Shown here in pieces: positions 16,887 through 25,593 of a stretch of 64,000 nt of DNA. The notes beneath the pieces are model-generated. The model saw only the letters and a list, made by a program, of their open reading frames with translations, searched no databases and was not told where the DNA came from. The stretch's first letter is position 1, and every line of letters starts with the position of its first letter. A program made the position numbers and the translations under genes. The DNA is from an uncultured Draconibacterium sp. (GTDB taxonomy: Bacteria; Bacteroidota; Bacteroidia; Bacteroidales; Prolixibacteraceae), in assembly GCF_963675585.1 (NCBI RefSeq), contig NZ_OY776411.1, positions 625,001-689,000 on the forward strand, read 5' to 3'.

Positions 16887-17492
16887 TCAAAAGAAATAGA
16901 TGACGCAATATAAAATTGAAAAGCCTAAACCGTAACCTGCAATTAATTGCACAATGGTATGTTTCTGTAAAATTAACCGGGCAGTTCCAACAAGTCCTGA
17001 AATTAATACCACAATCATTATGGAGTAAACCGGATTTATTCCACCCCGAAACGACAAAGCAAACAAAGTACCGGCCAGGCCACCAATTGCAGCCATGTGG
17101 TTGCTTATTTTCCACTTAAACGAAACAATAAGTAAAACAGTAATTACCAAAACCGAAGCCAGCAAAAACAGTTTAAACTCGGGAAAAGCCCTTGCTTTAT
17201 TCAGCAACATAAATCCGAGGTAATAAAATATTGAACTCGACAGAAGTGGCATTACCCGGTCGCGGCTGTTTGGCATCATTATATTAAAGCGTGGATTTAA
17301 GGCCATAATTGCCACCGATAAAAGTGGAAGTATACAAGTAGAAAAGAACACAACCAACAAAACAAAGCGTTTTGCCTCCCACGACAACATTGTAAAATAA
17401 AATCCTGAATTTAAAAGCAGCAATAATCCCAAAGTCGGAAGTAAAACGGGATGAAAAATAATGGATAATACCTTTGCTATTTTTTCCGACAT
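16887..17492 (-). CDS. PAP2-like integral membrane protein
   Basis: A 201-residue protein with about six membrane segments. It shows the three PAP2 phosphatase regions in weak form: NSRDRVMPLL (R..P of motif 1), SNHMAAIGG (PSGH-like motif 2) and ARLILQKHTIVQLIAG (R-x5-H-x3 motif 3). The usual Asp after the motif-3 His is Gln here. It could hydrolyse a lipid phosphate such as undecaprenyl or phosphatidyl phosphates. The weak motifs leave room for an inactive or divergent enzyme. It starts 1 bp downstream of the rpoN stop, so it is probably cotranscribed with rpoN. Confidence 0.6.
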   Translation of the reverse strand: MSEKIAKVLSIIFHPVLLPTLGLLLLLNSGFYFTMLSWEAKRFVLLVVFFSTCILPLLSVAIMALNPRFNIMMPNSRDRVMPLLSSSIFYYLGFMLLNKARAFPEFKLFLLASVLVITVLLIVSFKWKISNHMAAIGGLAGTLFALSFRGGINPVYSIMIVVLISGLVGTARLILQKHTIVQLIAGYGLGFSILYCVIYFF

Positions 17493-17493
17493 A

Positions 17494-18945
17494 TTACAAT
17501 TCCTTTCTTAAACGTGCCACCGGAATTCCCAACTGCTCGCGATATTTAGCCACTGTACGACGTGCAATGTTGTACGATTTTTCTTTAAGAATTTGAGCCA
17601 GTTTTTCGTCGGTTAATGGTTTGTGTTTGTCTTCGTTCCCAATACAATCCTGTAAAATTTTCTTAATCTCACGGGTTGAAACTTCCTCTCCATCATCTTT
17701 TTGCATTCCTTCCGAGAAGAAATATTTAAGCGGATAAATTCCGAAATGTGTTTGAATGTATTTGCTGTTCGAAACTCTCGAGATAGTAGAAATGTCGAGA
17801 TTTGTACGTTCAGCAATGTCCTTCAGTATCATCGGACGAAGTTTTGTTTCGTCTCCTTCCTGAAAATATTCCTTTTGAAAGCTAATAATTTCCGACATGG
17901 TAAGCAGCAAAGTTGTTTGTCGCTGCTGAATGGCATCGATAAACCATTTTGCCGAATCAATTTTTTGCTTAACAAAAAGTGCGGCTTCCTTACTGTTTTT
18001 TTGCTCTTTCTGGTTTGCACTTAAATTGCGCAACATGTCCTGGTACGTGTCGTTTATAATTAAATTCGGCACGTTTCGCTGGTTTAACGAAAGATTTAAT
18101 TCACCGTCGAGATTATCTAAAATAAAGTCGGGAACAATATGCTGGTTCGATTTATTTAAAGGATTACTGTACGAACTTCCGGGCTTGGGATTCAGTTTTA
18201 ATACCTGATCGATGCCTGCCTTTAACTCCTCCTCCGAAAGCTCAAGTTTTGCGCGAATTTTATCGTAATGTTTTTTGGTAAATTCAACAAAAAAATCTTT
18301 TACAATAGCTTTTGCCAAATCGTACGCCTTGCCTTCTTTTCTTTTTAACTGCAGCATCAGGCATTCGCGCAAATCGCGGGCACCAATTCCAGGTGGGTCC
18401 AGCTCCTGAATCGACTTTAAAATTACCTCCAGTTTTTCTTCCGGAACATCCAGGTTCATATTAAAGGCCAGATCGTCGCTGATCGACATTAAATCGCGGC
18501 GCAAATAACCGTCATCATCAATATTCCCGATAATGTATTCGGCTAACTCCTGTTCTTCTTCCGAAAGACTAACCATTCCAAGTTGCTCGTACAAAAACTC
18601 ATGAAATGTTGTACCTACCGAAAACGGAACATCAATGTATTTGTCGTCCTTCGAAAAGTTGTTGGTATTTAATTTATAGGTCGGAATTTCTTCGTCTTCA
18701 TAATAATCATCCATCGAAAACTCCTCGTTATCAACATCACGATTATCCTCCCCTTCCTGGTTTCCTGAATCATCGAGGGAAGAAGGATTATCTGATTCCA
18801 ATTCTAAAACAGGATTTTCTTCGAGCTCCTTTTTTATCCGTTGCTCGAGTTGCATAGTTGGGATCTCCAAAAGCTTGATCACCTGTATTTGCTGAGGCGA
18901 TAGCTTCTGGAGCAGCTTCTGTTGTAATGTTAGTTTTTGCTCCAT
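17494..18945 (-). CDS. rpoN: RNA polymerase sigma-54 factor RpoN
   Basis: A 483-residue sigma-54. The N-terminal glutamine-rich activator-contact region begins LQQKLLQKLSPQQIQVIKLL and runs to about residue 48. It is followed by an acidic stretch (about 50-85), the core-binding domain and the DNA-binding domain ending with the RpoN box ARRTVAKYREQL (about 461-472). It directs polymerase to -24/-12 promoters that need an ATP-driven activator. No such activator gene lies in this window. The PAP2-like gene follows immediately. Confidence 0.96.
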   Translation of the reverse strand: MEQKLTLQQKLLQKLSPQQIQVIKLLEIPTMQLEQRIKKELEENPVLELESDNPSSLDDSGNQEGEDNRDVDNEEFSMDDYYEDEEIPTYKLNTNNFSKDDKYIDVPFSVGTTFHEFLYEQLGMVSLSEEEQELAEYIIGNIDDDGYLRRDLMSISDDLAFNMNLDVPEEKLEVILKSIQELDPPGIGARDLRECLMLQLKRKEGKAYDLAKAIVKDFFVEFTKKHYDKIRAKLELSEEELKAGIDQVLKLNPKPGSSYSNPLNKSNQHIVPDFILDNLDGELNLSLNQRNVPNLIINDTYQDMLRNLSANQKEQKNSKEAALFVKQKIDSAKWFIDAIQQRQTTLLLTMSEIISFQKEYFQEGDETKLRPMILKDIAERTNLDISTISRVSNSKYIQTHFGIYPLKYFFSEGMQKDDGEEVSTREIKKILQDCIGNEDKHKPLTDEKLAQILKEKSYNIARRTVAKYREQLGIPVARLRKEL

Positions 18946-19007
18946 ATCCCAAATGTTAACTCCGTAAATTTAATATTTTTTTCGGAGCACGGTTCTATAA
19001 ACTTATT

Positions 19008-20441
19008 TTAGAACTCGGCATTTTTAGGTGTACGTGGGAAAGCAATTACATCGCGAATATTACCCATACCTGTTACAAACAATATAAAGCGCTCGAAACC
19101 AAGACCAAAGCCACTGTGCTCCACCGATCCGAATCTACGGGTATCTAAATACCAATCCATTTCTTCAGCCGGAATATCCATTTCTTTCATTCTTGTTTGC
19201 AGCTTCTCTAGGTTTTCTTCACGCTGCGAACCACCAATAATTTCACCAATTCCCGGGAACAAAACATCCATTGCACCAACGGTTTTTCCGTCGTCGTTTT
19301 GTTTCATGTAAAAGGCTTTAATGTCTTTCGGATAATTGGTAAGAATTACAGGACATTTAAAGTGTTTTTCAACCAAATAACGTTCGTGCTCGCTTTGCAA
19401 ATCGGTTCCCCAATCAACCGGAAACTGGAATTTCTTTTTCTTGAATGGTTTTGAATTCCTTAAAATATCAATTGCTTCGGTATATGTAATGCGGATAAAG
19501 TCGTTGTTTAAAACAAATTCAAGTTTTTCAATTAAATCCATCGAACGATCAGCTTCCGGCTTGCCTTTTTCTTCTTGTTTTAAACGTTCGGCTAGAAATT
19601 TCAGATCGTCCATGCAGTTGTCCAATGCATATTTAATACACGACTTTAAAAAATCTTCAGCCAAATCCATGTTGTCTTTCAAATCGTAAAAAGCCATTTC
19701 CGGCTCAATCATCCAGAACTCTGCCAGGTGACGGGTTGTGTTTGAATTTTCGGCACGAAAAGTTGGACCAAAAGTGTAAATTTCGCCCAAAGCCAAAGCT
19801 CCAAGTTCTCCTTCGAGCTGTCCCGACACAGTAAGGTTGGTAGCCTTACCAAAAAAATCTTGCGAAAAATCAACCTTTCCTTCTTCTGTTAAAGGTGGAT
19901 TTTTAGGATCCAAAGTCGAAACACGAAACATTTGTCCGGCACCTTCTGCATCACTTGCCGTTACAATTGGAGTATGCAAATAGTTAAATCCTTTTTCGTT
20001 AAAATATTTATGAATGGCAAATGCCATGGCATGACGAATACGAAATACGGCGCTAAACGTGCTGGTACGAAAACGTAAGTGTGCATTTTCGCGCAAAAAC
20101 TCAAGCGAATGTTTTTTCGGCTGAATGGGATATTTGTCAGGATCGGCACCACCTAAAAGCACCAATTCTTTGGCATTTAATTCGATGTTTTGTCCGGCAC
20201 CGGCCGATTCAACCAATTCTCCTTTTACCGAGATTGCAGCCCCGGTATTTATATCGCGCAATGTTTCTTCGAAACTTTCAACATCAACTACTACTTGCAA
20301 ATTATTAATAGTAGAACCATCATTTAAGGCAATAAAATTTACATTTTTACTTCCTCGTTTTGTTCGTACCCAACCTTTGGCAACAACTTCGCTACCTGCC
20401 TTTCCCTCTTTCAGGATGTCTTTAATTTTCAAACGTGTCAT
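19008..20441 (-). CDS. asnS: Asparaginyl-tRNA synthetase
   Basis: A 477-residue class IIb synthetase. It has an OB-fold anticodon-binding domain (about residues 15-105), then the catalytic domain with motif 2 [21 protein letters not shown] and motif 3 FGLGFERF near the C-terminus. The Asn-specific features and length separate it from AspRS. It charges tRNA-Asn with asparagine in the cytoplasm. It is 62 bp upstream of rpoN on the same strand. The 319-bp stretch behind its start, to the LuxR-type gene, contains short inverted repeats only (for example TCTGTT ... AACAGA near 20523-20540). Confidence 0.97.
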   Translation of the reverse strand: MTRLKIKDILKEGKAGSEVVAKGWVRTKRGSKNVNFIALNDGSTINNLQVVVDVESFEETLRDINTGAAISVKGELVESAGAGQNIELNAKELVLLGGADPDKYPIQPKKHSLEFLRENAHLRFRTSTFSAVFRIRHAMAFAIHKYFNEKGFNYLHTPIVTASDAEGAGQMFRVSTLDPKNPPLTEEGKVDFSQDFFGKATNLTVSGQLEGELGALALGEIYTFGPTFRAENSNTTRHLAEFWMIEPEMAFYDLKDNMDLAEDFLKSCIKYALDNCMDDLKFLAERLKQEEKGKPEADRSMDLIEKLEFVLNNDFIRITYTEAIDILRNSKPFKKKKFQFPVDWGTDLQSEHERYLVEKHFKCPVILTNYPKDIKAFYMKQNDDGKTVGAMDVLFPGIGEIIGGSQREENLEKLQTRMKEMDIPAEEMDWYLDTRRFGSVEHSGFGLGFERFILFVTGMGNIRDVIAFPRTPKNAEF

Positions 20442-20728
20442 GATGTTCTTTTTGATTCACTATTTATAATCTTCAGCCTGTGGCCTTTTTCTCTGTCAAA
20501 TTTGAGGATACAAATTTATACTTTCTGTTCAATAAACAGATAGATGTATATAAAATCGAAGTTTTTTTAATGAAACAACAATAAAATGATGGTACAAAAA
20601 GAAAATAGTTGAGAAAAAACGATTTGTTCTGTGTAAAAAACAGGCTTTCAGTAAAAATTGCAAATTAGATGTATCCCAATTTTAAATTTCTCACCTGCTG
20701 GTTAATGGTAATATAATTGAGGTGCCGG

Positions 20729-21409
20729 TTAAATTTTCTCGCAACAAAACTTACAATTATTGCAAACGGGTTCCATTTCAAAATCCGTGACATTGTTTTT
20801 ACAGGCATAAACCATCATTTCAATTCGATTTAAACTTCCTGATTTTTGCCTGATGTTTTTCAAGTGAGTGCGCACCGTAGACTCGCTGATATTTAACCGG
20901 TCTGCAATTTCACTGTTCTCATTCGAAGTTAACCATATGGATAGAATCTCTTTTTCCCTTCTTGTCAGTGAGTGGTTCTTGTTCTCTGGAAAATTATGCA
21001 CAAATTCCTCTATCTCCTGCGAACACAAATATTTATCTGACTTCATTAAAGCATGAATGGCTTCAATTATTTTTTCACCTCTGCATGTTCTTATCAGATA
21101 CCCATTAACCATGGACATCACTTCCACCAAGGCGTCATGAGAGAGTAATTCTGAGATGATTAAAAGTTTCGTATTTTTTAAGATCGCAGAAAATTTACGA
21201 ATGTAATCAATGTAATGTCTGGGCCATCTGGCAATTTCGAGAATTGCTATTTCCGGATTGTATTTTTGAATGGATTGTAAAACTGATTGGTCATTTTTAA
21301 TGCACGCGATAACATTCAAATCTTTCTCAAGAGTCAGAATTGCTGCAACACCATCTGCAATTAGCTGTTGGTCGTATCCGATGAGCACATTGATTTTTTT
21401 GTTTAGCAT
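20729..21409 (-). CDS. LuxR/NarL-family regulator with degenerate receiver and Cys-rich tail
   Basis: A 226-residue regulator. The N-terminal receiver-like domain keeps the fold but has Glu58 (in PEIAILEIARWP) where the phosphoacceptor Asp should be, and only one acid (Asp13) in the acidic pocket. The LuxR helix-turn-helix (about 150-205) has SLTRREKEIL, NSEIADRLNISESTVRTHLKNIRQK. The last 12 residues contain CNNCKFCC, a possible metal or disulfide site not found in normal NarL proteins. The ATG at 21409 is chosen over a GTG 15 bp upstream. It is divergent from a lipoprotein gene and could control it. Control is probably not by normal phosphorylation. Confidence 0.85.
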   Translation of the reverse strand: MLNKKINVLIGYDQQLIADGVAAILTLEKDLNVIACIKNDQSVLQSIQKYNPEIAILEIARWPRHYIDYIRKFSAILKNTKLLIISELLSHDALVEVMSMVNGYLIRTCRGEKIIEAIHALMKSDKYLCSQEIEEFVHNFPENKNHSLTRREKEILSIWLTSNENSEIADRLNISESTVRTHLKNIRQKSGSLNRIEMMVYACKNNVTDFEMEPVCNNCKFCCEKI

Positions 21410-21531
21410 GGATTGAAAGTTCACTAGTTTACGGTTGATACGTAGGATTTTCTTTTTTGTTTGTTTGTTTGGCCATTTGTTTACTTATTATACAAATCTC
21501 GTTGAAATATATTCGACAAATACAGCAGGAA

Positions 21532-21550
21532 AATCCACACTTGGTGGATT
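21532..21550. promoter_or_regulatory. Perfect inverted repeat in the LuxR/lipoprotein divergent region
   Basis: AATCCAC and GTGGATT flank a 5-nt loop, followed on the plus strand by GACTTTTTTA. It is 93 bp before the lipoprotein start and 123 bp from the luxR start. It could be an operator for the LuxR-type protein or a leader attenuator. Confidence 0.4.
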
Positions 21551-21642
21551 GACTTTTTTAACATAATTAGCTACCTTTTACTTTACTTACCCAATCATTC
21601 TGTGCTTCCGGAGCAAACATGTATTAACTTAAAATTACTGCT

Positions 21643-23118
21643 ATGAAAAAGTTAACTTTTTTTATTTTTCTTATGTTATTTGCATTCGCCCTGGGTACCA
21701 ACTCTTGCCAGGAGAGTTATCTTCCTGAGGAAGATTCTGACGACGTAGTACTGAAAAAAGCAGGTAAACCTGCCGATGTAGAAGAAGGAGATCTCTATGG
21801 AGATTTAATTGAAGTAGAACGCAATTTTGCAGGTGTCCCGGTTTTGTACCCTCTTGCCTACGCAATTGAATACCAGGATGAAATGGTAACCGGAATTATT
21901 GACGTTCACAACCCTCGTTTAACAGGGAGTTTTATGCTGAACAGTCAATTAATCAGTCCGGTAAATGGTTTTATCGAAAATCCACTTGTCCTTTACGATG
22001 CAGAAGGTGAACTGCTTGAAGCTGTTACAGCTTACGTTTATCCCATCGAACAAGGACGTCTCAATTTAGTTCGATCGCCGCGTGCGGTTCTGGCATCGCG
22101 TATGACAGAGGTGCTTAAAAATTTTGGAGATGGCACTGTAGCCGATGTAGTACGAGATTATTGTGGACGCCTTTATATGATTCGAACTCAAGCTGCTTTA
22201 AATTTAGGAATTGGAGATAAGCCCATTGATTCGCCTCTTGAAAATTTAGCCCTGTATTACGAACTCATGAACTTTGGTTTTTCACGTTCGGCTTCCAGCA
22301 ATGGATTAAATTTTTTAACCGAGGACGACAATGGATTTGGAGGCTTTCGCTTTCAATCGCGGCTTGACAATGAGTGGGGAATCGGTGCCAGACAATTTCC
22401 CGACCTAATCGACCAGATAAAACAAAGACAATTTGTTGCAAACCTGGCAGCAGCCTGTGTAGCAGCAGCGTCCGACAAATCAAACTTCCTTACTTTCGAC
22501 GAAATATCCTACCTCAATCAGTTCATGGGAATTCCTTATATCCCAAATTTCGACTCTAGTAAGGACCAATATAACGAGGTACAATGTTTCTTTCCCGTAA
22601 TCCAGCAAGAAGTTCGTATGATAAATAAAACCGATAAAACCCAGTATTCAAAATACAGGTATTATGTTGATTATTCAAACTTCGTGTATAACCGATTTAA
22701 ATTTGCCGATACCAAACTGGATTTATACTCCATTGAATACGATGATTCAACCGAACCTCCCACAATAAACCGGGTACTGGTAGAAGCAGGTTTGGCTTTA
22801 GATGATATTTTATCGGGTGGTTATGAAGGTGATGTACTTGCAAGCTATCGCTACACTGAAATGAAAGACGAACGCATCGGTGCATTAGGATTTTCGAATC
22901 AGGCCGACGATTATGTACAAGCACTTGAAGTTGTTCACAACAACGAAGAATTTTTAGTGTGGCAAATGCCAACACCCACCTGGAGCAACGCCGACCACAT
23001 AATCAGAAATACAATATCTCCATTCTTATTTGAGGCAGTTGAAGAATCGCATGGAAACAAGCCTCCCGGCAAAGGTGATACAGAGACTTTAAGTAGTAGA
23101 GGTAGTGGAAGACGATAA
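21643..23118 (+). CDS. Uncharacterised secreted protein, probable lipoprotein
   Basis: A 491-residue exported protein. It has a hydrophobic signal (residues 4-18) and Cys22 in a weak lipobox (TNSC), then an acidic stretch EEDSDD. No known domain is recognised. The mature part is mixed alpha/beta with several Asp/Tyr-rich patches, and the C-terminal tail is polar and ends SSRGSGRR. It is divergent from the LuxR-type regulator and is followed, after 145 bp, by another lipoprotein gene. It is probably surface or periplasmic. No function can be assigned. Confidence 0.75.
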   Translation: MKKLTFFIFLMLFAFALGTNSCQESYLPEEDSDDVVLKKAGKPADVEEGDLYGDLIEVERNFAGVPVLYPLAYAIEYQDEMVTGIIDVHNPRLTGSFMLNSQLISPVNGFIENPLVLYDAEGELLEAVTAYVYPIEQGRLNLVRSPRAVLASRMTEVLKNFGDGTVADVVRDYCGRLYMIRTQAALNLGIGDKPIDSPLENLALYYELMNFGFSRSASSNGLNFLTEDDNGFGGFRFQSRLDNEWGIGARQFPDLIDQIKQRQFVANLAAACVAAASDKSNFLTFDEISYLNQFMGIPYIPNFDSSKDQYNEVQCFFPVIQQEVRMINKTDKTQYSKYRYYVDYSNFVYNRFKFADTKLDLYSIEYDDSTEPPTINRVLVEAGLALDDILSGGYEGDVLASYRYTEMKDERIGALGFSNQADDYVQALEVVHNNEEFLVWQMPTPTWSNADHIIRNTISPFLFEAVEESHGNKPPGKGDTETLSSRGSGRR

Positions 23119-23263
23119 ATGGAAAACATAAATAATTCGCAACAACATTTATAGCATTTCCTAATCGATTTTTACAAATCTTGAAATAAGACTGAGGTAA
23201 GCGCAAGTTTTCAAAATAGTTGGTGTCATAGTACTATTAGTTCAACATTTAAAACAATTTATT

Positions 23264-24088
23264 ATGAAGAATTCTGGAAAACTTATAATGCTATTCACCG
23301 CATTTACCGTTCTCATATTTTTGTATTCGTGCAACAAAAATGAAGATGTATCCAAAAATAAAATAGCAATTACATCAACCGATGATTACCTGAAAATAGC
23401 GGATGCATTTTCGTTGGCAGCAGAGGAAGAAATTACAACTGACGATGAATCGTTAAAATCGGCATCCCTGTCAAGTTGCCTGACAGTTACAATACACGAA
23501 AATGAAAACGGCGAGTTTTGGCCACGTAGCTGGACACTTGACTATGGTACCGAAAACTGCGAATGCTTCCTGGGAAATATGAAAAGAGGAATGATCCATG
23601 TTAATCTGTCGGATTGGTGGAGAAACGAAGGCTCGGAAAGACAAATAACTTTTGAAGACTTTTACATGAACGACAACAAAATGGAAGGCGTTAAAACCAT
23701 TTTGAACACAGGATTAAATGATGCAGGAAATTTAACTTTCCTGAAAAAAGTGGCAGATGCCAAACTAACAAATCCAGATGGGCTGGTTATGACCTGGGAG
23801 TGTGAAAAAACCAGCGAACAAATTGAAGGAGGAGAAACGCTGCTTTTTGCAGATGACGTGTGGTCTGTTACCGGTTCAGGATCGGGTGTAAATCTTGATG
23901 GGAATTCCTATACTATGGAAATTACATCAGCATTAATATACAAGAACGGATGTTTTTATCCGCTTAGCGGAACAATTGAAATTAAAACCGACGGTGAAAA
24001 CAGCCAGACCATTAACTATGGGGAGGGTGAGTGTGACAAATTAATTACCGTAACAACGGATGGAGTTACAGAAACAGTAGAATTATAA
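23264..24088 (+). CDS. Uncharacterised lipoprotein
   Basis: A 274-residue protein with a signal peptide and a lipobox LYSC (Cys23). The mature part has an acidic linker (EEEITTDDESLKS) and a region rich in beta-strands, with paired cysteines (SSCLTV, ENCECF, WECEK, NGCFYP, EGECDK) that could form disulfides in the periplasm or at the surface. Proteins of this type are common in Bacteroidetes and are annotated as hypothetical. It is followed by a strong terminator, so it ends the transcription unit. Confidence 0.75.
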   Translation: MKNSGKLIMLFTAFTVLIFLYSCNKNEDVSKNKIAITSTDDYLKIADAFSLAAEEEITTDDESLKSASLSSCLTVTIHENENGEFWPRSWTLDYGTENCECFLGNMKRGMIHVNLSDWWRNEGSERQITFEDFYMNDNKMEGVKTILNTGLNDAGNLTFLKKVADAKLTNPDGLVMTWECEKTSEQIEGGETLLFADDVWSVTGSGSGVNLDGNSYTMEITSALIYKNGCFYPLSGTIEIKTDGENSQTINYGEGECDKLITVTTDGVTETVEL

Positions 24089-24125
24089 ATTTCATTAACT
24101 AAAGTTTGGTTCTGCTGAAAAAGTT

Positions 24126-24178
24126 GAAATTGAGATATCGGGTAAAATTACATATGCCCGTATTTCAATTTCTTTTTT
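24126..24178 (+). terminator. Terminator after the lipoprotein gene
   Basis: A long imperfect stem: left arm 24126-24142 with GAAATTGA and CGGG, right arm 24157-24172 with CCCGTATTTCAATTTC. A run of six T follows. It separates the lipoprotein unit from the PqqD-like operon. Confidence 0.85.
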
Positions 24179-24204
24179 CTCGGCAAACAGACCTCTTTTT
24201 TACA

Positions 24205-24231
24205 TAATTTGCTGTAAATTAGATAGTCTAA
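24205..24231 (+). promoter_or_regulatory. Promoter and palindrome before the PqqD-like operon
   Basis: A -7-like TAATTTG (24205-24211) is followed by the perfect inverted repeat TTAGA-TAG-TCTAA (24219-24231). The repeat would overlap the transcription start, a typical repressor position. The operon's first ATG is at 24265. Confidence 0.35.
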
Positions 24232-24264
24232 CAATCAACTTCGGAATACCTTTAAAATTAGATC

Positions 24265-24528
24265 ATGAAAATTACAGATGAAATTAAAATCAGCGATAAT
24301 GGTTTTGTTTTTAATTCACGAACCGGCGACTCGTTTAGTTTAAATCCACTCGGACTTCAATTGTTAAGAGACCTGGAAGCAGGCAAAGATTTTGATGTTA
24401 TAAAAGCAGAGATGCTTGAGCGTTATGACATTGACGATCTTTCGCTAGAAAAAGATTTTTACGAATTTTTTGCACTCTTAAAACACCATCAGATTTTAAC
24501 GCAGGAAGATCCACTTAATTTCCAGTAA
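24265..24528 (+). CDS. PqqD-like peptide-recognition protein (RRE fold)
   Basis: An 87-residue protein with the PqqD family pattern: ISDNGFVFNSRTGDSFSLN, then NPLGLQLLRDLEAGK, a central helix, then a C-terminal helix LEKDFYEFFALLKHHQIL. PqqD-like proteins are winged-helix RiPP recognition elements that hold the leader peptide of a precursor for a modifying enzyme. Here no separate short precursor gene is visible, but the decarboxylase two genes on starts with a leader-like segment. It is the first gene of a seven-gene operon, with 5 bp to the ATP-grasp gene. Role in the pathway is inference. Confidence 0.75.
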   Translation: MKITDEIKISDNGFVFNSRTGDSFSLNPLGLQLLRDLEAGKDFDVIKAEMLERYDIDDLSLEKDFYEFFALLKHHQILTQEDPLNFQ

Positions 24529-24533
24529 ACGGT

Positions 24534-25580
24534 ATGAACAAACAAAAAATAACACTGGCAGTTACCGGTTTAAACAATACTGACAATCCGGGCCCCGGAG
24601 TTCCGGTTATTCGAGGAATTAAAGAATCGGCCGAATTCGATGTACGTATTATTGGCCTGGTATATGAAAACCTCGAGCCGGGAATTTATATGGAAGATTT
24701 ATGCGACCGTATTTTTCAGGTTCCATATCCTTCCGCAGGTTCAAACGAATTAATCGAACGTATTGAAACAATTAATCAACAGGAAAAAATTGATGTATTA
24801 ATTCCCAATCTCGATGCCGAACTATTTTCATTTATGAAAAATGAAGAAAGATTAAAAAATCTGGGAATACATACTTTTTTGCCCAACCTAAAACAGTTTC
24901 AGGAAAGAGATAAAGATAAACTTCAGGAGTTTGGTAAAAAGTACGATGTTAAAGTTCCGGGCAGCTTAAACATGGGAAGTACCAACCAGATTTCCGACCT
25001 GGAAGATAAATTCGATTACCCGATAATGATTAAAGGACAATTTTACGATGCTTATGTAGCTAAAAACAAAGAGCAGGTAAAACAAGCTTTTCACGATATT
25101 TCATCGAAATGGGGATTACCGGTAATTGCCCAGGAATTTGTAAAAGGAACCGAAGTAAATGTAATTGCACTGGGCGATGGCTTAGGCAATACAATTGCGG
25201 CTGTTCCCATGCGAAAACAATACATTACCGATAAAGGAAAAGCCTGGGGAGGAATTACACTTGCCGACGACAAAATGATGGAACTGACTCGTTCAATCAT
25301 TCAAAAAACAAAATGGAAAGGCGGAATGGAGCTTGAGCTAATAAAAAACAGCAAAGGCGAATACTACCTGATTGAAATAAATCCGCGAATACCGGCCTGG
25401 GTTTACCTGGCTGTAGGAGCGGGTCAGAATATACCCGAAGCACTTGTAAAACTGGCTTTGGGACACGAGGTAAAACCAATGACAGAGTACAAAATTGGAA
25501 AAATGTTTGTGCGGTATTCGTACGATGTAATTGTTGACCTTGAAAAATTTGCGGCCATTTCAATGAATAAAGAAATATAA
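24534..25580 (+). CDS. ATP-grasp ligase
   Basis: A 348-residue carbamoyl-phosphate-synthase-like ATP-grasp enzyme. It has an N-terminal Rossmann-like domain (about 1-110), then the ATP-grasp fold with FDYPIMIKGQFYDAYVAKN (nucleotide-binding Lys), QEFVKGTEVNV, and GGMELELIKNSKGEYYLIEINPRIPAW (metal-binding Glu and Asn). Such enzymes join a carboxylate to an amine through an acyl phosphate. It sits between the PqqD-like gene (5 bp) and the decarboxylase gene (13 bp). A likely job is forming an amide on a peptide or amino-acid substrate, but the substrates are unknown. Confidence 0.88.
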   Translation: MNKQKITLAVTGLNNTDNPGPGVPVIRGIKESAEFDVRIIGLVYENLEPGIYMEDLCDRIFQVPYPSAGSNELIERIETINQQEKIDVLIPNLDAELFSFMKNEERLKNLGIHTFLPNLKQFQERDKDKLQEFGKKYDVKVPGSLNMGSTNQISDLEDKFDYPIMIKGQFYDAYVAKNKEQVKQAFHDISSKWGLPVIAQEFVKGTEVNVIALGDGLGNTIAAVPMRKQYITDKGKAWGGITLADDKMMELTRSIIQKTKWKGGMELELIKNSKGEYYLIEINPRIPAWVYLAVGAGQNIPEALVKLALGHEVKPMTEYKIGKMFVRYSYDVIVDLEKFAAISMNKEI

Positions 25581-25593
25581 AACCTGAGATATT

